A stretch of DNA of 64,000 nucleotides from Paraclostridium hominis (GTDB lineage: Bacteria; Bacillota; Clostridia; Peptostreptococcales; Peptostreptococcaceae), in NCBI RefSeq assembly GCF_014306135.1, contig NZ_JACRWD010000001.1, forward strand, positions 1,240,001-1,304,000. Reading direction: 5' to 3'. The notes under the pieces are model-generated. The model did not search any database. It was not told where the DNA came from and worked only from the letters and a program-made list of their open reading frames with translations. Positions 51,111-60,176 of the stretch are shown here, one piece after another (the stretch's first letter is position 1; each line of letters starts with the position of its first letter). The translations under genes were made by a program, and so were the position numbers.

Positions 51111-54100
51111 TTAATACCACAAGTGAAACTCTATTCCTGCTTTATCCATTTTCCTATTAGGATATATATTGGCCGACTTAACTTTAAAGTCTCTATTTTC
51201 TTCAGGATAGTATTTACCTTTATTACTATTGTCATATACTTTACCTAATGAAATTTGAATTTTATCCTCATTTTCAGCTAATAAATAACCGTCTTTAAAT
51301 GTAACTACTCTAATTTCATTAATATTTATCTTATTTTTATCCTCTTCACTTAATATTTTAAGGTCTGTTTTAAGAGGTACTGTATCTCCATTCTTAACAC
51401 CTATTCTATTCATTTGTTTTTCGCCTAACTTCTCTTTTTTAAGCTCTATATCTTCCTTTTTAGAGTAGTTTTTAAATAGATGTCTATAATTACCATTTTC
51501 ATCCTCTATAAATGCATGTTTACTATCAAATTTTTCAGTCATATATTCATCTAATAGATCAAAGAAATGATTCGTTATAAAAGTAGACTTGATATTTACA
51601 TAATTCCCACGATACTTTTTATTCCCTTTTGCTTCTCCTAATGCCTTTAATACTACCTTAGTTGGATATTTATCTAGTATCACTTCTTTAATTAAGTCAT
51701 CAGTTTCAAGTAATATTCTATCGTAAACAGGTCTTCTTAAATCATATAATATCTTTAATTTATCTTCTATATCAAATGCATACGATTCATCAGTTTTATA
51801 TTTTTCAATCTTTCTTTCTTCTCTAAAGTCTTTTATTACTTCATTAATTTTAATTTTCATTCCTTTAAATTCAATTTCTGCATTATCTAATTTATCATGA
51901 TAATCATTATTTATTTTTTCTATTTTTTCTTTAACTTCATCATTAACTTCTCCCTTAATTTTTCTTAATAAGCCTATTATTTTTTTATCTTTATAGTCCT
52001 TGCTTAAAGCCTCTCTAGCCTTAAATCCATATGTTGTCATAATTCTTCTACAAAAGTTATTTAAAAGACTGTCTGTATATTCAACTTGATTATATTTCAC
52101 AGATTTATCAGCTTGTTTATATTTTGCATGGTAGATATATAAAGGTTTTAGTTCTCTTACTCCATCTTTTTTAGCTATGTATTCTTTCATAAATTTTTCT
52201 TCTTTATCAATAGATAATCCAGTTTTAGGTGAATCTATAGCTAACATTGAAATTTGTAAAACTATATACATATCTACTTTATTAGCTTGAAAATTATTTA
52301 TTATATTCTGTTTATGATCTTCATCTGTATATTTCTCATTCATTTTTTCGGCATTAGCAAGAACTATAGCTATTTCCATATTTCTATTCTCATTTAATTT
52401 CTTTAGCTCATTAGCTTTATCAATTTCATCTAAAGTTTTATCAGCTTCTATAGCTTGATGTAACTTATTATACTTATCATTAATTCTTTTTCTTAAATCA
52501 AATTCAGATATTAACTCTCCACTTTTTAATTTTAAATCAGGTAATTGTTTCTGCATTCTAACTCCAGATAATATGGCAGATATGTTTGAAATTTGTCCTA
52601 TTTTATTTCCTCTACCTGCTACTATAGCTTTATATAAGTTCTCATTATTGTATATTTGCTCATCTGTTCCACCATCTATTGAGTTCCTAAATACCCATTT
52701 AACTCCATTTTCATCTATGTCTTCTATTACACTGTTATATATAATAGGTGATGATAATGAAATTGTTATATCTAAATCCTCATCTGCTCCTGATTGTCTC
52801 ATCATCGTATCGTCAAATGCATAAAAAAGTATATCATTAGCAAGGTCTCCAAAGTATTTATCTAACATTTTATTTTTCACAAATTTTGTTGCAATCACTT
52901 CAGTTGCAGTTGCTAACGGACAACGACATAAAGTCCTATTTCCTAACTCTCCTGGACAGTAATTTGTATTAGGTTGTAGTCCATTTTTAGATATCTTCCC
53001 TTTAATTCCTTTTAACTTTTCTACTTCTATTCCATCTTCATTCTTAACTTTCTTATATAGGTAGTTTTCAGGATTATCTTTTAATGCAACTAAACTGTCT
53101 ATATAAGATATTGGATCTTTCATTATAGTTTTATAGTTACCTTCTAGTGCTATTGATCCTCCAGCAAGAGTATTAACTTTTTTGTTTACTAAGTTCTTTA
53201 CAAGGTTAAAAGTTGATGCTAATTCATTCATGCTATCATCATGTTGTAATATCTTATGTGCTTTTGTACTAGCACTTAATTCATCCTTATCTTCATCTAC
53301 TACATCACCTAATATAAGTCTTCTAGCTGCTGCACTTATATCATTATCTGTTTCTATTAATGCATTCTTAAATACTTGCTCATGCTCATCTGCTATTTTA
53401 TCAAGTTCATCAGGAGAGATTGCGATATTTGATAAAATTTGATAGTTTGTCTCCGTAGAATGTTTAGCTTGTTTTTTATTGTATTTAATTATGTATAAAC
53501 TCTCGAATATTTCTTTAATTCCGTATTCTCCTAATCTACCTCTTCCTAGACTTTCAACTAAGCCTTTATATTCTTCATAACTATCATATAATTTAGCAAA
53601 TTTGCATTGACTAGCATTCATTATACAATCCATTTTCATTAAGTCTACTTCATTGTTCCAAAAATCTTTAACTATTAAATTTTCTAATCCATGTTCTTCT
53701 TTTAAGTATTTTTTAAAGTCAAATTTTATAAGTAATCCTTTTGTAGCCATAGATGTTCTAATACCTACCCAGCTTAAATCATAATCTATTTTAGCTTTAT
53801 ACTTGTCATTTAATTGTTCTTTTACAATCTCCATGTATTCTGGACTTATAAAACCTGCACCATCTAAAGCTACGTGTGTTATAGGATCTTCTTTTTGATC
53901 TTCTATTGTAAACTTTTCTAATATTGAATTTTTATCTCCTGACTCATATGTTGCTGTAATTTTTTCTATATCTAATACATCTATCTTTTTACCATTCTTA
54001 TTTTTTTCTTTCTTAGAAGGTAATTGTAAATAGTTGTTGAAGAACTCATATTCCATTTCTGGTAATACACATACTTTCATGTCTGGTAAATAAACCTTAT

Positions 54101-54581
54101 CCCCCGAAGATAAGCTTAAACTAATCCTTGATAAGATATCTTTATTTATAGCTATAGGCTTTTTATCTTTTAACTTTTCTAATTTATCTAAAGATATTAC
54201 CCTTTCAAATATACTTCTAAAATCTTTATACGTATCTTCTATGAAGAAACATTCACACTCAGTTTTAAGTTCCATATCTGATTTCTTCATTAAGCCTGCT
54301 GAAGTAACTAGATATAAATAATGTTTGTTATCAAATTCTATTCCTTTATTTAATATATCTTCCGCCTCTTTATCTTCGCTAGGTAAATGTACCTTTATAA
54401 TCTCATTTATTTGTTCTCCTATTTTGTAATCTTCTTTATTTAACTTATCCTTCATATAAATCTCAAAAATATCTAAGAACATACTTCTACCTAGTGTAAT
54501 AGTTCCATCAACATTTACATCTGTCTTTAATTCAAATTTTCCTTTTTTCTGATAAACTTCTCTAATTTTAATTTGTTCCAT
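51111..54581 (-). CDS. Candidate single-chain two-barrel RNA polymerase (YonO/QDE-1-like)
   Basis: About 1,156 residues. Near 240-291 DGAGFISPEYMEIVKEQL is followed by VGIRTSMATKGLLIKFDF, the first double-psi barrel pattern DG.G.hS...(vR)...KG. Then VDLMKMDCIMNASQCKFAKL, which recalls the bridge to the core in phage polymerases. At 552-606 LCRCPLATATEV, NDILFYAF and RQSGADEDLDITI reproduce the second barrel, with D600, D602 and D604 as the metal-binding D.D.D triad (family motif DxDGD, here DEDLD). YonO of SPbeta is a DNA-dependent RNA polymerase of this kind. ATG 54581 is preferred over a TTG six codons earlier. No other phage RNA polymerase is visible. Confidence 0.75.
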   Translation of the reverse strand: MEQIKIREVYQKKGKFELKTDVNVDGTITLGRSMFLDIFEIYMKDKLNKEDYKIGEQINEIIKVHLPSEDKEAEDILNKGIEFDNKHYLYLVTSAGLMKKSDMELKTECECFFIEDTYKDFRSIFERVISLDKLEKLKDKKPIAINKDILSRISLSLSSGDKVYLPDMKVCVLPEMEYEFFNNYLQLPSKKEKNKNGKKIDVLDIEKITATYESGDKNSILEKFTIEDQKEDPITHVALDGAGFISPEYMEIVKEQLNDKYKAKIDYDLSWVGIRTSMATKGLLIKFDFKKYLKEEHGLENLIVKDFWNNEVDLMKMDCIMNASQCKFAKLYDSYEEYKGLVESLGRGRLGEYGIKEIFESLYIIKYNKKQAKHSTETNYQILSNIAISPDELDKIADEHEQVFKNALIETDNDISAAARRLILGDVVDEDKDELSASTKAHKILQHDDSMNELASTFNLVKNLVNKKVNTLAGGSIALEGNYKTIMKDPISYIDSLVALKDNPENYLYKKVKNEDGIEVEKLKGIKGKISKNGLQPNTNYCPGELGNRTLCRCPLATATEVIATKFVKNKMLDKYFGDLANDILFYAFDDTMMRQSGADEDLDITISLSSPIIYNSVIEDIDENGVKWVFRNSIDGGTDEQIYNNENLYKAIVAGRGNKIGQISNISAILSGVRMQKQLPDLKLKSGELISEFDLRKRINDKYNKLHQAIEADKTLDEIDKANELKKLNENRNMEIAIVLANAEKMNEKYTDEDHKQNIINNFQANKVDMYIVLQISMLAIDSPKTGLSIDKEEKFMKEYIAKKDGVRELKPLYIYHAKYKQADKSVKYNQVEYTDSLLNNFCRRIMTTYGFKAREALSKDYKDKKIIGLLRKIKGEVNDEVKEKIEKINNDYHDKLDNAEIEFKGMKIKINEVIKDFREERKIEKYKTDESYAFDIEDKLKILYDLRRPVYDRILLETDDLIKEVILDKYPTKVVLKALGEAKGNKKYRGNYVNIKSTFITNHFFDLLDEYMTEKFDSKHAFIEDENGNYRHLFKNYSKKEDIELKKEKLGEKQMNRIGVKNGDTVPLKTDLKILSEEDKNKININEIRVVTFKDGYLLAENEDKIQISLGKVYDNSNKGKYYPEENRDFKVKSANIYPNRKMDKAGIEFHLWY

Positions 54582-54649
54582 ATTCCCTTTTACCTCCAAA
54601 TTTTTAATATATTACCCCTCAATTTAGGGGTATCCGTCCTAATTGTAAC

Positions 54650-54862
54650 CCCTTACAATATATATACCTTATAATCGAAGGATTTCGTAACTGTTTTTGG
54701 TCTACCGTTCTATTCTATATACCCTATAACTGCGATATATCGTGGTTATTTTTTTCGAATTTTTTTATTAATTACAATCTTTACATTGAGATACCCTGGA
54801 TGAGTGTACCTTCATAATTATAATAGGAAAAAAAGTTGCACTTTTTACGATATCTCCAACAT
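54650..54862. repeat. Repeated regulatory module A
   Basis: It contains CCCTTACAATATATATACCT (first 20 of a 26-bp block, 54650-54675), TGCGATATATCGTGGTTATT (start of a 23-bp block, 54731-54753) and TTCATAATTATAATAGGAAA (54811-54830), all repeated exactly in module B at 56107-56248. The blocks are AT-rich with the palindrome CGATATATCG. The module lies directly upstream of the polymerase gene in the 54600-54939 spacer. Promoters or origin iterons are plausible. Confidence 0.7.
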
Positions 54863-54939
54863 AAAATCATATAACTGAGTTTCATTTATATATTTCCGCT
54901 CATCTCTGGCGAATGTTGAAATTTCAATGTTTTAATGAT

Positions 54940-55323
54940 TTATATATCAAAGTCCCCATCGTAGTGATTAATCTTTTCGTCTAATTCTTTTTTATATTGA
55001 TCCGTTATATCACTTACAACCAAAGTTGGCTTAGTTGGTATATCAAACCCATCATACTCATATTGCAATACCACGTCATACATTCTTATATGTCTATTGT
55101 TATGTTCTATAAATATTATTTTAAACTTACCTACTATCCAATAAGCCCATTTATTTTCTATTGATTCATATTCTACACTTAATATCTTTTCTGCCCATGC
55201 AATTTCTTTATATTTTTCTAATTCCTTGAAGATTTTTACAAATTGATAATCTCCAGGTAAATTAGATACAAAATTTTCTTCCATCTTTTTTAATAAAATA
55301 CCAAAAGTATTTATCTCATTCAT
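54940..55323 (-). CDS. Hypothetical early phage protein, 127 aa
   Basis: A soluble alpha/beta protein with helices at the start (NTFGILLKKMEENFVSNL) and a beta region (WAYWIVGKFKIIFIEHNNRHIRMYDVVLQYEYD), acidic overall. GGAGAG precedes the start. Not recognised. It has the same helix-then-sheet look and acidic charge as the next gene upstream, so the two may be distantly related. Confidence 0.6.
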   Translation of the reverse strand: MNEINTFGILLKKMEENFVSNLPGDYQFVKIFKELEKYKEIAWAEKILSVEYESIENKWAYWIVGKFKIIFIEHNNRHIRMYDVVLQYEYDGFDIPTKPTLVVSDITDQYKKELDEKINHYDGDFDI

Positions 55324-55370
55324 TTTATGTCTCTCCTCATCTGTACAAATAATTCCAAATTTTCATGTAT

Positions 55371-55646
55371 TTATGCTACTTCTTTTTTATAGTCATTTAT
55401 TATTAAATTTGGTATCCATTCCAAATCTTTATCGTCATAGTCATAAAAATTCGGTTCGTATTGTAGTAATATTTCTATAGAGTCATCTAATACAAATCTA
55501 GCTACTGTATAATAGATATTTTCATCACTAAATTTTGTTATTTCTGTGTAATTATCTAATTGTAATTCATCTAATAAATTATAGAAAGCCTTCGCACCTT
55601 CTACATTAGTTAATTTGTTTTTCATTTCTGTTAATAAGTTTTTCAT
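55371..55646 (-). CDS. Hypothetical early phage protein, 91 aa
   Basis: GGGGAG eight bases upstream selects ATG 55646 over ATG 55688. An N-terminal helix (NLLTEMKNKLTNVEGAKAFY) is followed by beta strands (IYYTVARFVLDDSIEILLQYE) and an acidic tail (FYDYDDKDLEWIPN). Not recognised. Confidence 0.6.
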   Translation of the reverse strand: MKNLLTEMKNKLTNVEGAKAFYNLLDELQLDNYTEITKFSDENIYYTVARFVLDDSIEILLQYEPNFYDYDDKDLEWIPNLIINDYKKEVA

Positions 55647-55689
55647 ATTCATTTCTCCCCTTGTTTTTATTTGACACTCTTCTCTCAAA

Positions 55690-55735
55690 GGGATATAATC
55701 TATATTGCGAGTATAGGTGCTATATCCTTTTTGGA
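55690..55735. terminator. Hairpin between the 91-aa and AbrB-like genes
   Basis: AAGGGATATA pairs with TATATCCTTT across a 25-base loop, with T-runs after it on the plus strand. A second hairpin, CCCTAC/GTAGGG at 55781-55800, follows the AbrB-like stop codon. Together they separate two early transcripts. Confidence 0.5.
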
Positions 55736-55806
55736 GTAGTGCCTTTTTTATTTTTTAGTGTTTTATTGAGGTGTGATTTCCCTACCCTTTCGAGTAGGGA
55801 TAGACT

Positions 55807-55983
55807 TTACTTTTTCTTGATGATTATCGACTTATCTTCGTCATCATATATGACTTCTACTGATCTTTCATCTTCTGTTATGTCCATTGATTTAATCCAT
55901 TTCATTGGTAGAGTTAATCTAGTTGTTTTTCCTCCAGATCCAGATTTTGCAAACATAATATTTAAGTCTCTTTTTTCTTTCAC
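55807..55983 (-). CDS. AbrB/SpoVT/MazE-like DNA-binding protein, about 58 aa
   Basis: The swapped-hairpin core reads FAKSGSGGKTTRLTLPMKWIK then RSVEVIYDDEDKSIIIKK (core pattern SGSGG.T.RLTLP..W). Dimeric proteins of this type act as transition regulators or antitoxins. No toxin gene is adjacent, so a regulator of early phage genes is more likely; module B lies just upstream. GTG 55983 sits six bases after GAGGTG; a GTG three codons earlier is also possible. Confidence 0.75.
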   Translation of the reverse strand: MKEKRDLNIMFAKSGSGGKTTRLTLPMKWIKSMDITEDERSVEVIYDDEDKSIIIKKK

Positions 55984-56106
55984 TATCTTCACCTCTTAAT
56001 CACATTATATTACGAGTCGTAATTTAATTCAATACGTTTCTACTAACTTTCATAAAACAAATATCGACAATTTTTACGCATAAAAAAATATAGCCTTAAT
56101 TGGCTA

Positions 56107-56275
56107 CCCTTACAATATATATACCTTATAATTGCGATATATCGTGGTTATTTTTATCGTATTATACTTTTATACCCCTTCACTATATATGCCTCTAACC
56201 TAAGGATTTTGTGCATGTTTTACTTGCATTCATAATTATAATAGGAAATAAAATCTCACTTTTTGTTATTCATCA
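56107..56275. repeat. Repeated regulatory module B
   Basis: It carries the same three blocks as module A: 56107-56132 (26 bp), 56133-56155 (23 bp) and 56229-56248 (20 bp), but with the first two fused directly. A variant, CACTATATATGCCTCTAACC followed by AAGGATTTTG, parallels AATATATATACC...AAGGATTTCG of module A. It fills the 55993-56357 spacer upstream of the AbrB-like gene. Confidence 0.7.
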
Positions 56276-56357
56276 TAAAAAAATAAAAAAGGGGCTTTGA
56301 AATACAGCACCCTTCTCTACATATAATAGGCTTTAAGTTAATTCATATACTTGCACA

Positions 56358-56594
56358 TTACCAAAATATCCTAGCTTGAGCCTTATTAAATATTGCTAAT
56401 TCTATCTCACTTTGTCTTAAAAATGTATTATCTTTATTGTCTACAACTAAATCTTCTACTTTCAATCCTTTATTAAAGTCTTCTACCCATTGTTTCGCTT
56501 TATCAAAGTTTTCACAAGATATATCATGTATTTTTATCTTTTTACCGTCTTTATACGTTATTTCTATCATATCTACTTGGTTTCCTTTACTCAT
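56358..56594 (-). CDS. Hypothetical early phage protein, 78 aa
   Basis: A small soluble protein: a strand pair (MIEITYKDGKKIKIHDI), helix NFDKAKQWVEDFNKGL and a C-terminal helix. AGGGGG precedes the start. Not recognised; it lies downstream of the YjcQ-like gene, 30 bases away, likely in one transcript. Confidence 0.6.
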   Translation of the reverse strand: MSKGNQVDMIEITYKDGKKIKIHDISCENFDKAKQWVEDFNKGLKVEDLVVDNKDNTFLRQSEIELAIFNKAQARIFW

Positions 56595-56624
56595 AGCAAT
56601 CCCCCTGATTTTATAGCATTAATT

Positions 56625-57035
56625 CTAATTACCCATAGCTTTATCTATTCCATGCTTTCCCATTTCAGATAAAACTTTAACCGTTATATCCTTAAATTCA
56701 TGCCATCCCCAGTTAACACTTTTTTTAGCCATTTCTTGAACTTTTTCTGTTCCACTTAATGTTTTTTCTATACCTAATTTAGTTTCTACATATTCAATGC
56801 CATCTCTAGTCATCATTAGTTCATCCATACATGTAGCTAAAATCTTATTATTAACTTTATTAAAATATACTCCAGTAATTAAGCCTTCATTCATGAGTTT
56901 GTCTAAAGCTATTACAAAGACCTCTCCGTCTATGCCTAGTTCTTTAGCTTTAATATTGTTGCTCATATTGGGAATATCTTTTTGATACTCCGTATATATT
57001 GCTACTAGTACTTTCTGCTTTGTATCTAATTTCAT
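56625..57035 (-). CDS. YjcQ-like winged-helix protein
   Basis: 136 residues. KQKVLVAIYTEYQKDIPNM, then ELGIDGEVFVIALDKLMNEG and ITGVYF..., MTRDGIEYVETKLG form the winged-helix arrangement of the phage YjcQ family. It is the most upstream minus-strand gene, divergent from the integrase, the usual place of a lysogeny regulator; it may fill that role since no CI-type repressor is seen. AAAGGAG precedes the start. Confidence 0.7.
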   Translation of the reverse strand: MKLDTKQKVLVAIYTEYQKDIPNMSNNIKAKELGIDGEVFVIALDKLMNEGLITGVYFNKVNNKILATCMDELMMTRDGIEYVETKLGIEKTLSGTEKVQEMAKKSVNWGWHEFKDITVKVLSEMGKHGIDKAMGN

Positions 57036-57162
57036 GAAATCTCCTTTCTATATATGTAGTTTAATACTTAATTCTATATAAATATCTAAAATCCTCCAAA
57101 TTATACTTATTGAATTGAAATAAATGTATGTGCTATATTAATGTGTGAGGTGATGAAATAAA

Positions 57163-58278
57163 ATGAAAGGAAGTGTAAGAAAAAGAGGTAATTACTATGA
57201 ATACTCATTTGAAATTGGTAGAACAGTTGATAAAAATGGTAAAGTAAAGCGTAAACGTAAAAGTAAATCGGGATTTAAAACAAAAAAAGAATGCGAATTG
57301 GCACTAATTCAAGCTATATCAGATTTTGAAACTTCTGGAAGAGTAATATCTGAAAATAAAATAAGCGTAGATGAATATTTACAATATTGGTATGATAATT
57401 ATGTTTGCAAATCATGCAGATATAACACCCAACATACTTATCGTAATTTCATCAAAAACCATATTAGCCCTTTTCTAGGTAGCTATTATCTTAATCAATT
57501 AACTCCAGCTATAATACAGAGTTTCCTTGATTCATTATTTGATAAAGGTTTATCTAAAAAAACATTAGAGTCTATTTTTAAAGTATTAAAGTTAAGTTTA
57601 GATATGAGTGTTTATCCTTATGAATTCTTAAAAGATAACCCATCTAAGTATGTAAAAATAAAGTATAAATTTAAAGATCCTAAGATTAATAGAATATCAT
57701 TAGATGACGCAAAAAAAGTATTGATTTATTTAAAAGAAAATTATTATTTTAATTTTTACATTGCTTACCTTATATTTTTACACACTGGTTTAAGACGTGG
57801 TGAGTGTTTAGGTTTACAATGGGAAAACATCGACTTTGAAAATAGAATTATTAAGGTTAGACATCAAGCATTATATGCTAAAGGTAAAATAGAGTTAGTT
57901 GAATGTAAAACTGCATCATCCGTAGCTGATATATTGATGACAGAAACTTTATTCAATGAATTGCTTTCATACAAACATTTTATAGATTGTAAGAAATTAA
58001 ATCATAATTTTGTTTGTATAAATACAGAGTATAGACCTATGACTTTTATAAATTTGAGCTATATAGTTGAGCGAATATCCATAGACCTTAACATACATGC
58101 AAATCCACATGCATTCAGACATTGTCACGCTCAATTAATGCTAGATAATAATATCCCAATTAAAGCTATTCAAAATAGAATGAGACATAGTAACGTTACA
58201 ACTACACTGCAAAATTATGTCACTAGTAGCGAAAAGTTAGATAAAAATACTGTTGATGTAATTGAAAGTGTGCTATAA
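57163..58278 (+). CDS. int: Tyrosine site-specific integrase
   Basis: 371 residues. An N-terminal arm-binding domain (GSVRKRGNYYEYSFEIG..., AP2-like) is followed by a SAM-like core-binding domain (ISPFLGSYYLNQLTPAIIQSFLDS) and the catalytic domain with HTGLRRGECLGL (first arginine), PHAFRHCHAQ (H-x-x-R) and MRHSNVTTTLQNYV (tyrosine). All catalytic residues are present. It lies 81 bases from attR and should drive integration into the panF 3' end. No excisionase is recognised. GAGGTG precedes the start. Confidence 0.94.
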   Translation: MKGSVRKRGNYYEYSFEIGRTVDKNGKVKRKRKSKSGFKTKKECELALIQAISDFETSGRVISENKISVDEYLQYWYDNYVCKSCRYNTQHTYRNFIKNHISPFLGSYYLNQLTPAIIQSFLDSLFDKGLSKKTLESIFKVLKLSLDMSVYPYEFLKDNPSKYVKIKYKFKDPKINRISLDDAKKVLIYLKENYYFNFYIAYLIFLHTGLRRGECLGLQWENIDFENRIIKVRHQALYAKGKIELVECKTASSVADILMTETLFNELLSYKHFIDCKKLNHNFVCINTEYRPMTFINLSYIVERISIDLNIHANPHAFRHCHAQLMLDNNIPIKAIQNRMRHSNVTTTLQNYVTSSEKLDKNTVDVIESVL

Positions 58279-58287
58279 TTAACGAAA

Positions 58288-58317
58288 AAACGACCTAGCA
58301 TAAAAAGCTAAGTCGTC
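58288..58317 (+). terminator. Terminator after the integrase gene
   Basis: ACGACCTAGC pairs with GCTAAGTCGT (one mismatch) over an AT loop. The right candidate arm site CAAAATGTAGTC begins at its end. Confidence 0.6.
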
Positions 58318-58359
58318 AAAATGTAGTCAATTCAATAAAACTTATGAAAATTTGATTGT

Positions 58360-58522
58360 CTATTTTTTATAAACTCCCCAGAAAGTTTCAATTGTATCAT
58401 CTGTTGGAGGTTTTGTAATTTTAGATACTATAATAAAAGAAAGTAGTGATATTAATAAAGGAAGAACTATAGTGTGCATCCCAAATGGTCTTGGCCAAGT
58501 ATAGCTAAATAATATATATGTT
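58360..58522. repeat. attR: 163-bp repeat forming the panF 3' end
   Basis: Identical to 20680-20842. This copy completes the intact panF reading frame; its terminator is missing because that stayed at the left end of the element. Confidence 0.93.
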
Positions 58523-59862
58523 AAAATACCAGTTATTATAGATGCTATAGCTCCACTTGCATTTGCCCTTTTCCAGTATAGTCCTAAAACAATTGGCCAT
58601 AAAAATGTAGCTATTATTCCTGCATTTGCATATAGGTTTAACCATACTATTAAATCTGGTGGTTTTATAGCTACAATGTATATAATTATACCTAAAACTG
58701 TTGTAACTAATAAACTTATAGTAGCAGTTTTTTTAGCATCTTTTTTTATTTTAGGATTTATATAGTTAGTATATATATCATTTACTATAGAACCAGAAGC
58801 AACTAATAGTTGAGAATCAACAGTCGACATTATTGAAGCTAGTGGTCCTGCTAAAACTATACCTGCTATTACAGGTGGAAATAATTGAATAGTTATAGTT
58901 GGAATAACTAAATCTCCGGATTCAATACCTGTAACTAAAGTTCTAGAAAAAGCACCTACTAAATGCATTCCTAAAAGTAATACCATAGATACTATAGTTC
59001 CATATTTTATTCCATCATGCAAACTCTTAGTATCTTTATAACTCATAGCCCTTTGAGAAACAGATGGGATACCAACTACTGCAAACCCAACTAAAATCCA
59101 AAAAGAAGTTACCCATGCCATACTCATATGCCCTGGAGTTACACCAAACGGAGTTATAAGTCCTTTATTTATACTTTGCATATTATTTATAATTCTCTCT
59201 ACTCCTCCACCAGCTATTAGTGTTCCTATAAATATTGCAATGGTTGCAATCGTCATTATTACTCCTTGTATTGCATCAGATATAGTGACAGCTCTAAATC
59301 CACCTATTACTGTATGTACAATTACTGTTATTCCAAAAGCTGTAAGAGCTAATTTATAATCAATTCCAATAGCTCCTTGTAAAAGTCTTGCTGCTCCTAC
59401 CCATTGTGCTGCCATCGCTGCTATAAAAAATACTACTATAGATATAGATGTTAATATAACTACTGAGTCTGATTTATATCTTTCTCTTAAAAAATCAGTG
59501 ATTGTCACTGCATTTATTTTTCTAGCTATAATTGCAAATTTTTTACCAAGAACTGCAAGCGTAAAATAACCTGTTGGCATTTGAGCCATAGCTAAAAATA
59601 CCCATCCTAATCCTTGAGTATAAGCCGTTCCAGGTCCTCCAATAAAACTTCCTGCACTTAAATAAGTTGTAACCAATGTCATAGCTAAAACAAACCCACC
59701 TAAATCTCTTCCACCTGTCATGTATTCATCCATAAATCCTTTTTCTCCGGCAGCTTTATTTTTAGCTCTATTTACAAATTTCATTGAATAAAAACCTACT
59801 ACAAACACAACTATAAAGTATATTATAATAGGAATTAAAACTTGAAAGTTTATAGATTTCAT
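58360..59862 (-). CDS. panF: Sodium/pantothenate symporter PanF
   Basis: 500 residues with about 13 membrane segments of the SSS (LeuT-fold) family. GFYSMKFVNRAKNKAAGEKG, then YLSAGSFIGGPGTAYTQGLGWVF and LAGPLASIMSTVDSQLLVASG include the sodium-site serine stretch. The neighbouring YhdT gene is the usual partner, which supports pantothenate over proline. Its last 54 codons are the phage-supplied copy, identical to the displaced original. After integration it has no visible native terminator on its 3' side. Confidence 0.88.
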   Translation of the reverse strand: MKSINFQVLIPIIIYFIVVFVVGFYSMKFVNRAKNKAAGEKGFMDEYMTGGRDLGGFVLAMTLVTTYLSAGSFIGGPGTAYTQGLGWVFLAMAQMPTGYFTLAVLGKKFAIIARKINAVTITDFLRERYKSDSVVILTSISIVVFFIAAMAAQWVGAARLLQGAIGIDYKLALTAFGITVIVHTVIGGFRAVTISDAIQGVIMTIATIAIFIGTLIAGGGVERIINNMQSINKGLITPFGVTPGHMSMAWVTSFWILVGFAVVGIPSVSQRAMSYKDTKSLHDGIKYGTIVSMVLLLGMHLVGAFSRTLVTGIESGDLVIPTITIQLFPPVIAGIVLAGPLASIMSTVDSQLLVASGSIVNDIYTNYINPKIKKDAKKTATISLLVTTVLGIIIYIVAIKPPDLIVWLNLYANAGIIATFLWPIVLGLYWKRANASGAIASIITGILTYILFSYTWPRPFGMHTIVLPLLISLLSFIIVSKITKPPTDDTIETFWGVYKK

Positions 59863-60176
59863 TATTTATATTCCTTTCTATATTCTTTTAACTCATCTTC
59901 ACTTAATCCGTCCAATGACATATTTTTGAAAAATTTATTTATCATTATAACGGTTAGTATAGAAAATAGTACTCCTCCTACTATACAACTCATAAAAAAC
60001 CATGATGGAAAACCAAACATATATGTATATTCTGATACAGGTTTTGATCCTAAACCATAGCCAAATCCAAACCACCATATTAAATTGACTATACCTAATA
60101 CTAGTCCCATTATAGCCTCTTTATTACATTGTTTATATCTAGGATCCTCTTCAAACTCTTTTCCTTTTTTCGCCAT
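59862..60176 (-). CDS. yhdT: YhdT family membrane protein
   Basis: 104 residues with two hydrophobic segments, KEAIMGLVLGIVNLIWWFGFGYG and FPSWFFMSCIVGGVLFSILTVIM in outline, and the FGFPSWFF signature of YhdT (DUF997). It precedes panF with a one-base stop/start overlap, the standard yhdT-panF operon order. It may act as a small subunit or assembly aid for the symporter. GGAG precedes the start. Confidence 0.88.
   Translation of the reverse strand: MAKKGKEFEEDPRYKQCNKEAIMGLVLGIVNLIWWFGFGYGLGSKPVSEYTYMFGFPSWFFMSCIVGGVLFSILTVIMINKFFKNMSLDGLSEDELKEYRKEYK

Larger units (their letters stand above)
20680..58522. mobile_element. Integrated phage/plasmid hybrid element
   Basis: About 37.7 kb between direct repeats. 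Contents from left: a RepA_N initiator, structured RNA, secreted and lipid-anchored proteins, HerA/VirB4-like ATPase with small membrane proteins, AbiTii locus, then a minus-strand phage genome running from early genes at 57 kb to the tape measure at 31 kb, and the integrase at the right end. Capsid, packaging and tail-tube genes look intact, but distal tail, baseplate, holin, endolysin and a CI-type repressor are not visible. It could be a phage-plasmid, a truncated prophage, or a domesticated transfer element. Confidence 0.85.

Noticed and set aside
55807..55983. Antitoxin half of a toxin-antitoxin pair
   Set aside because: The fold fits MazE/AbrB, but no MazF-like or other toxin frame is adjacent on either side.
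54600..56360. CRISPR array
   Set aside because: The repeated blocks occur only twice each, are unevenly spaced, are rearranged between modules, and there are no cas genes.
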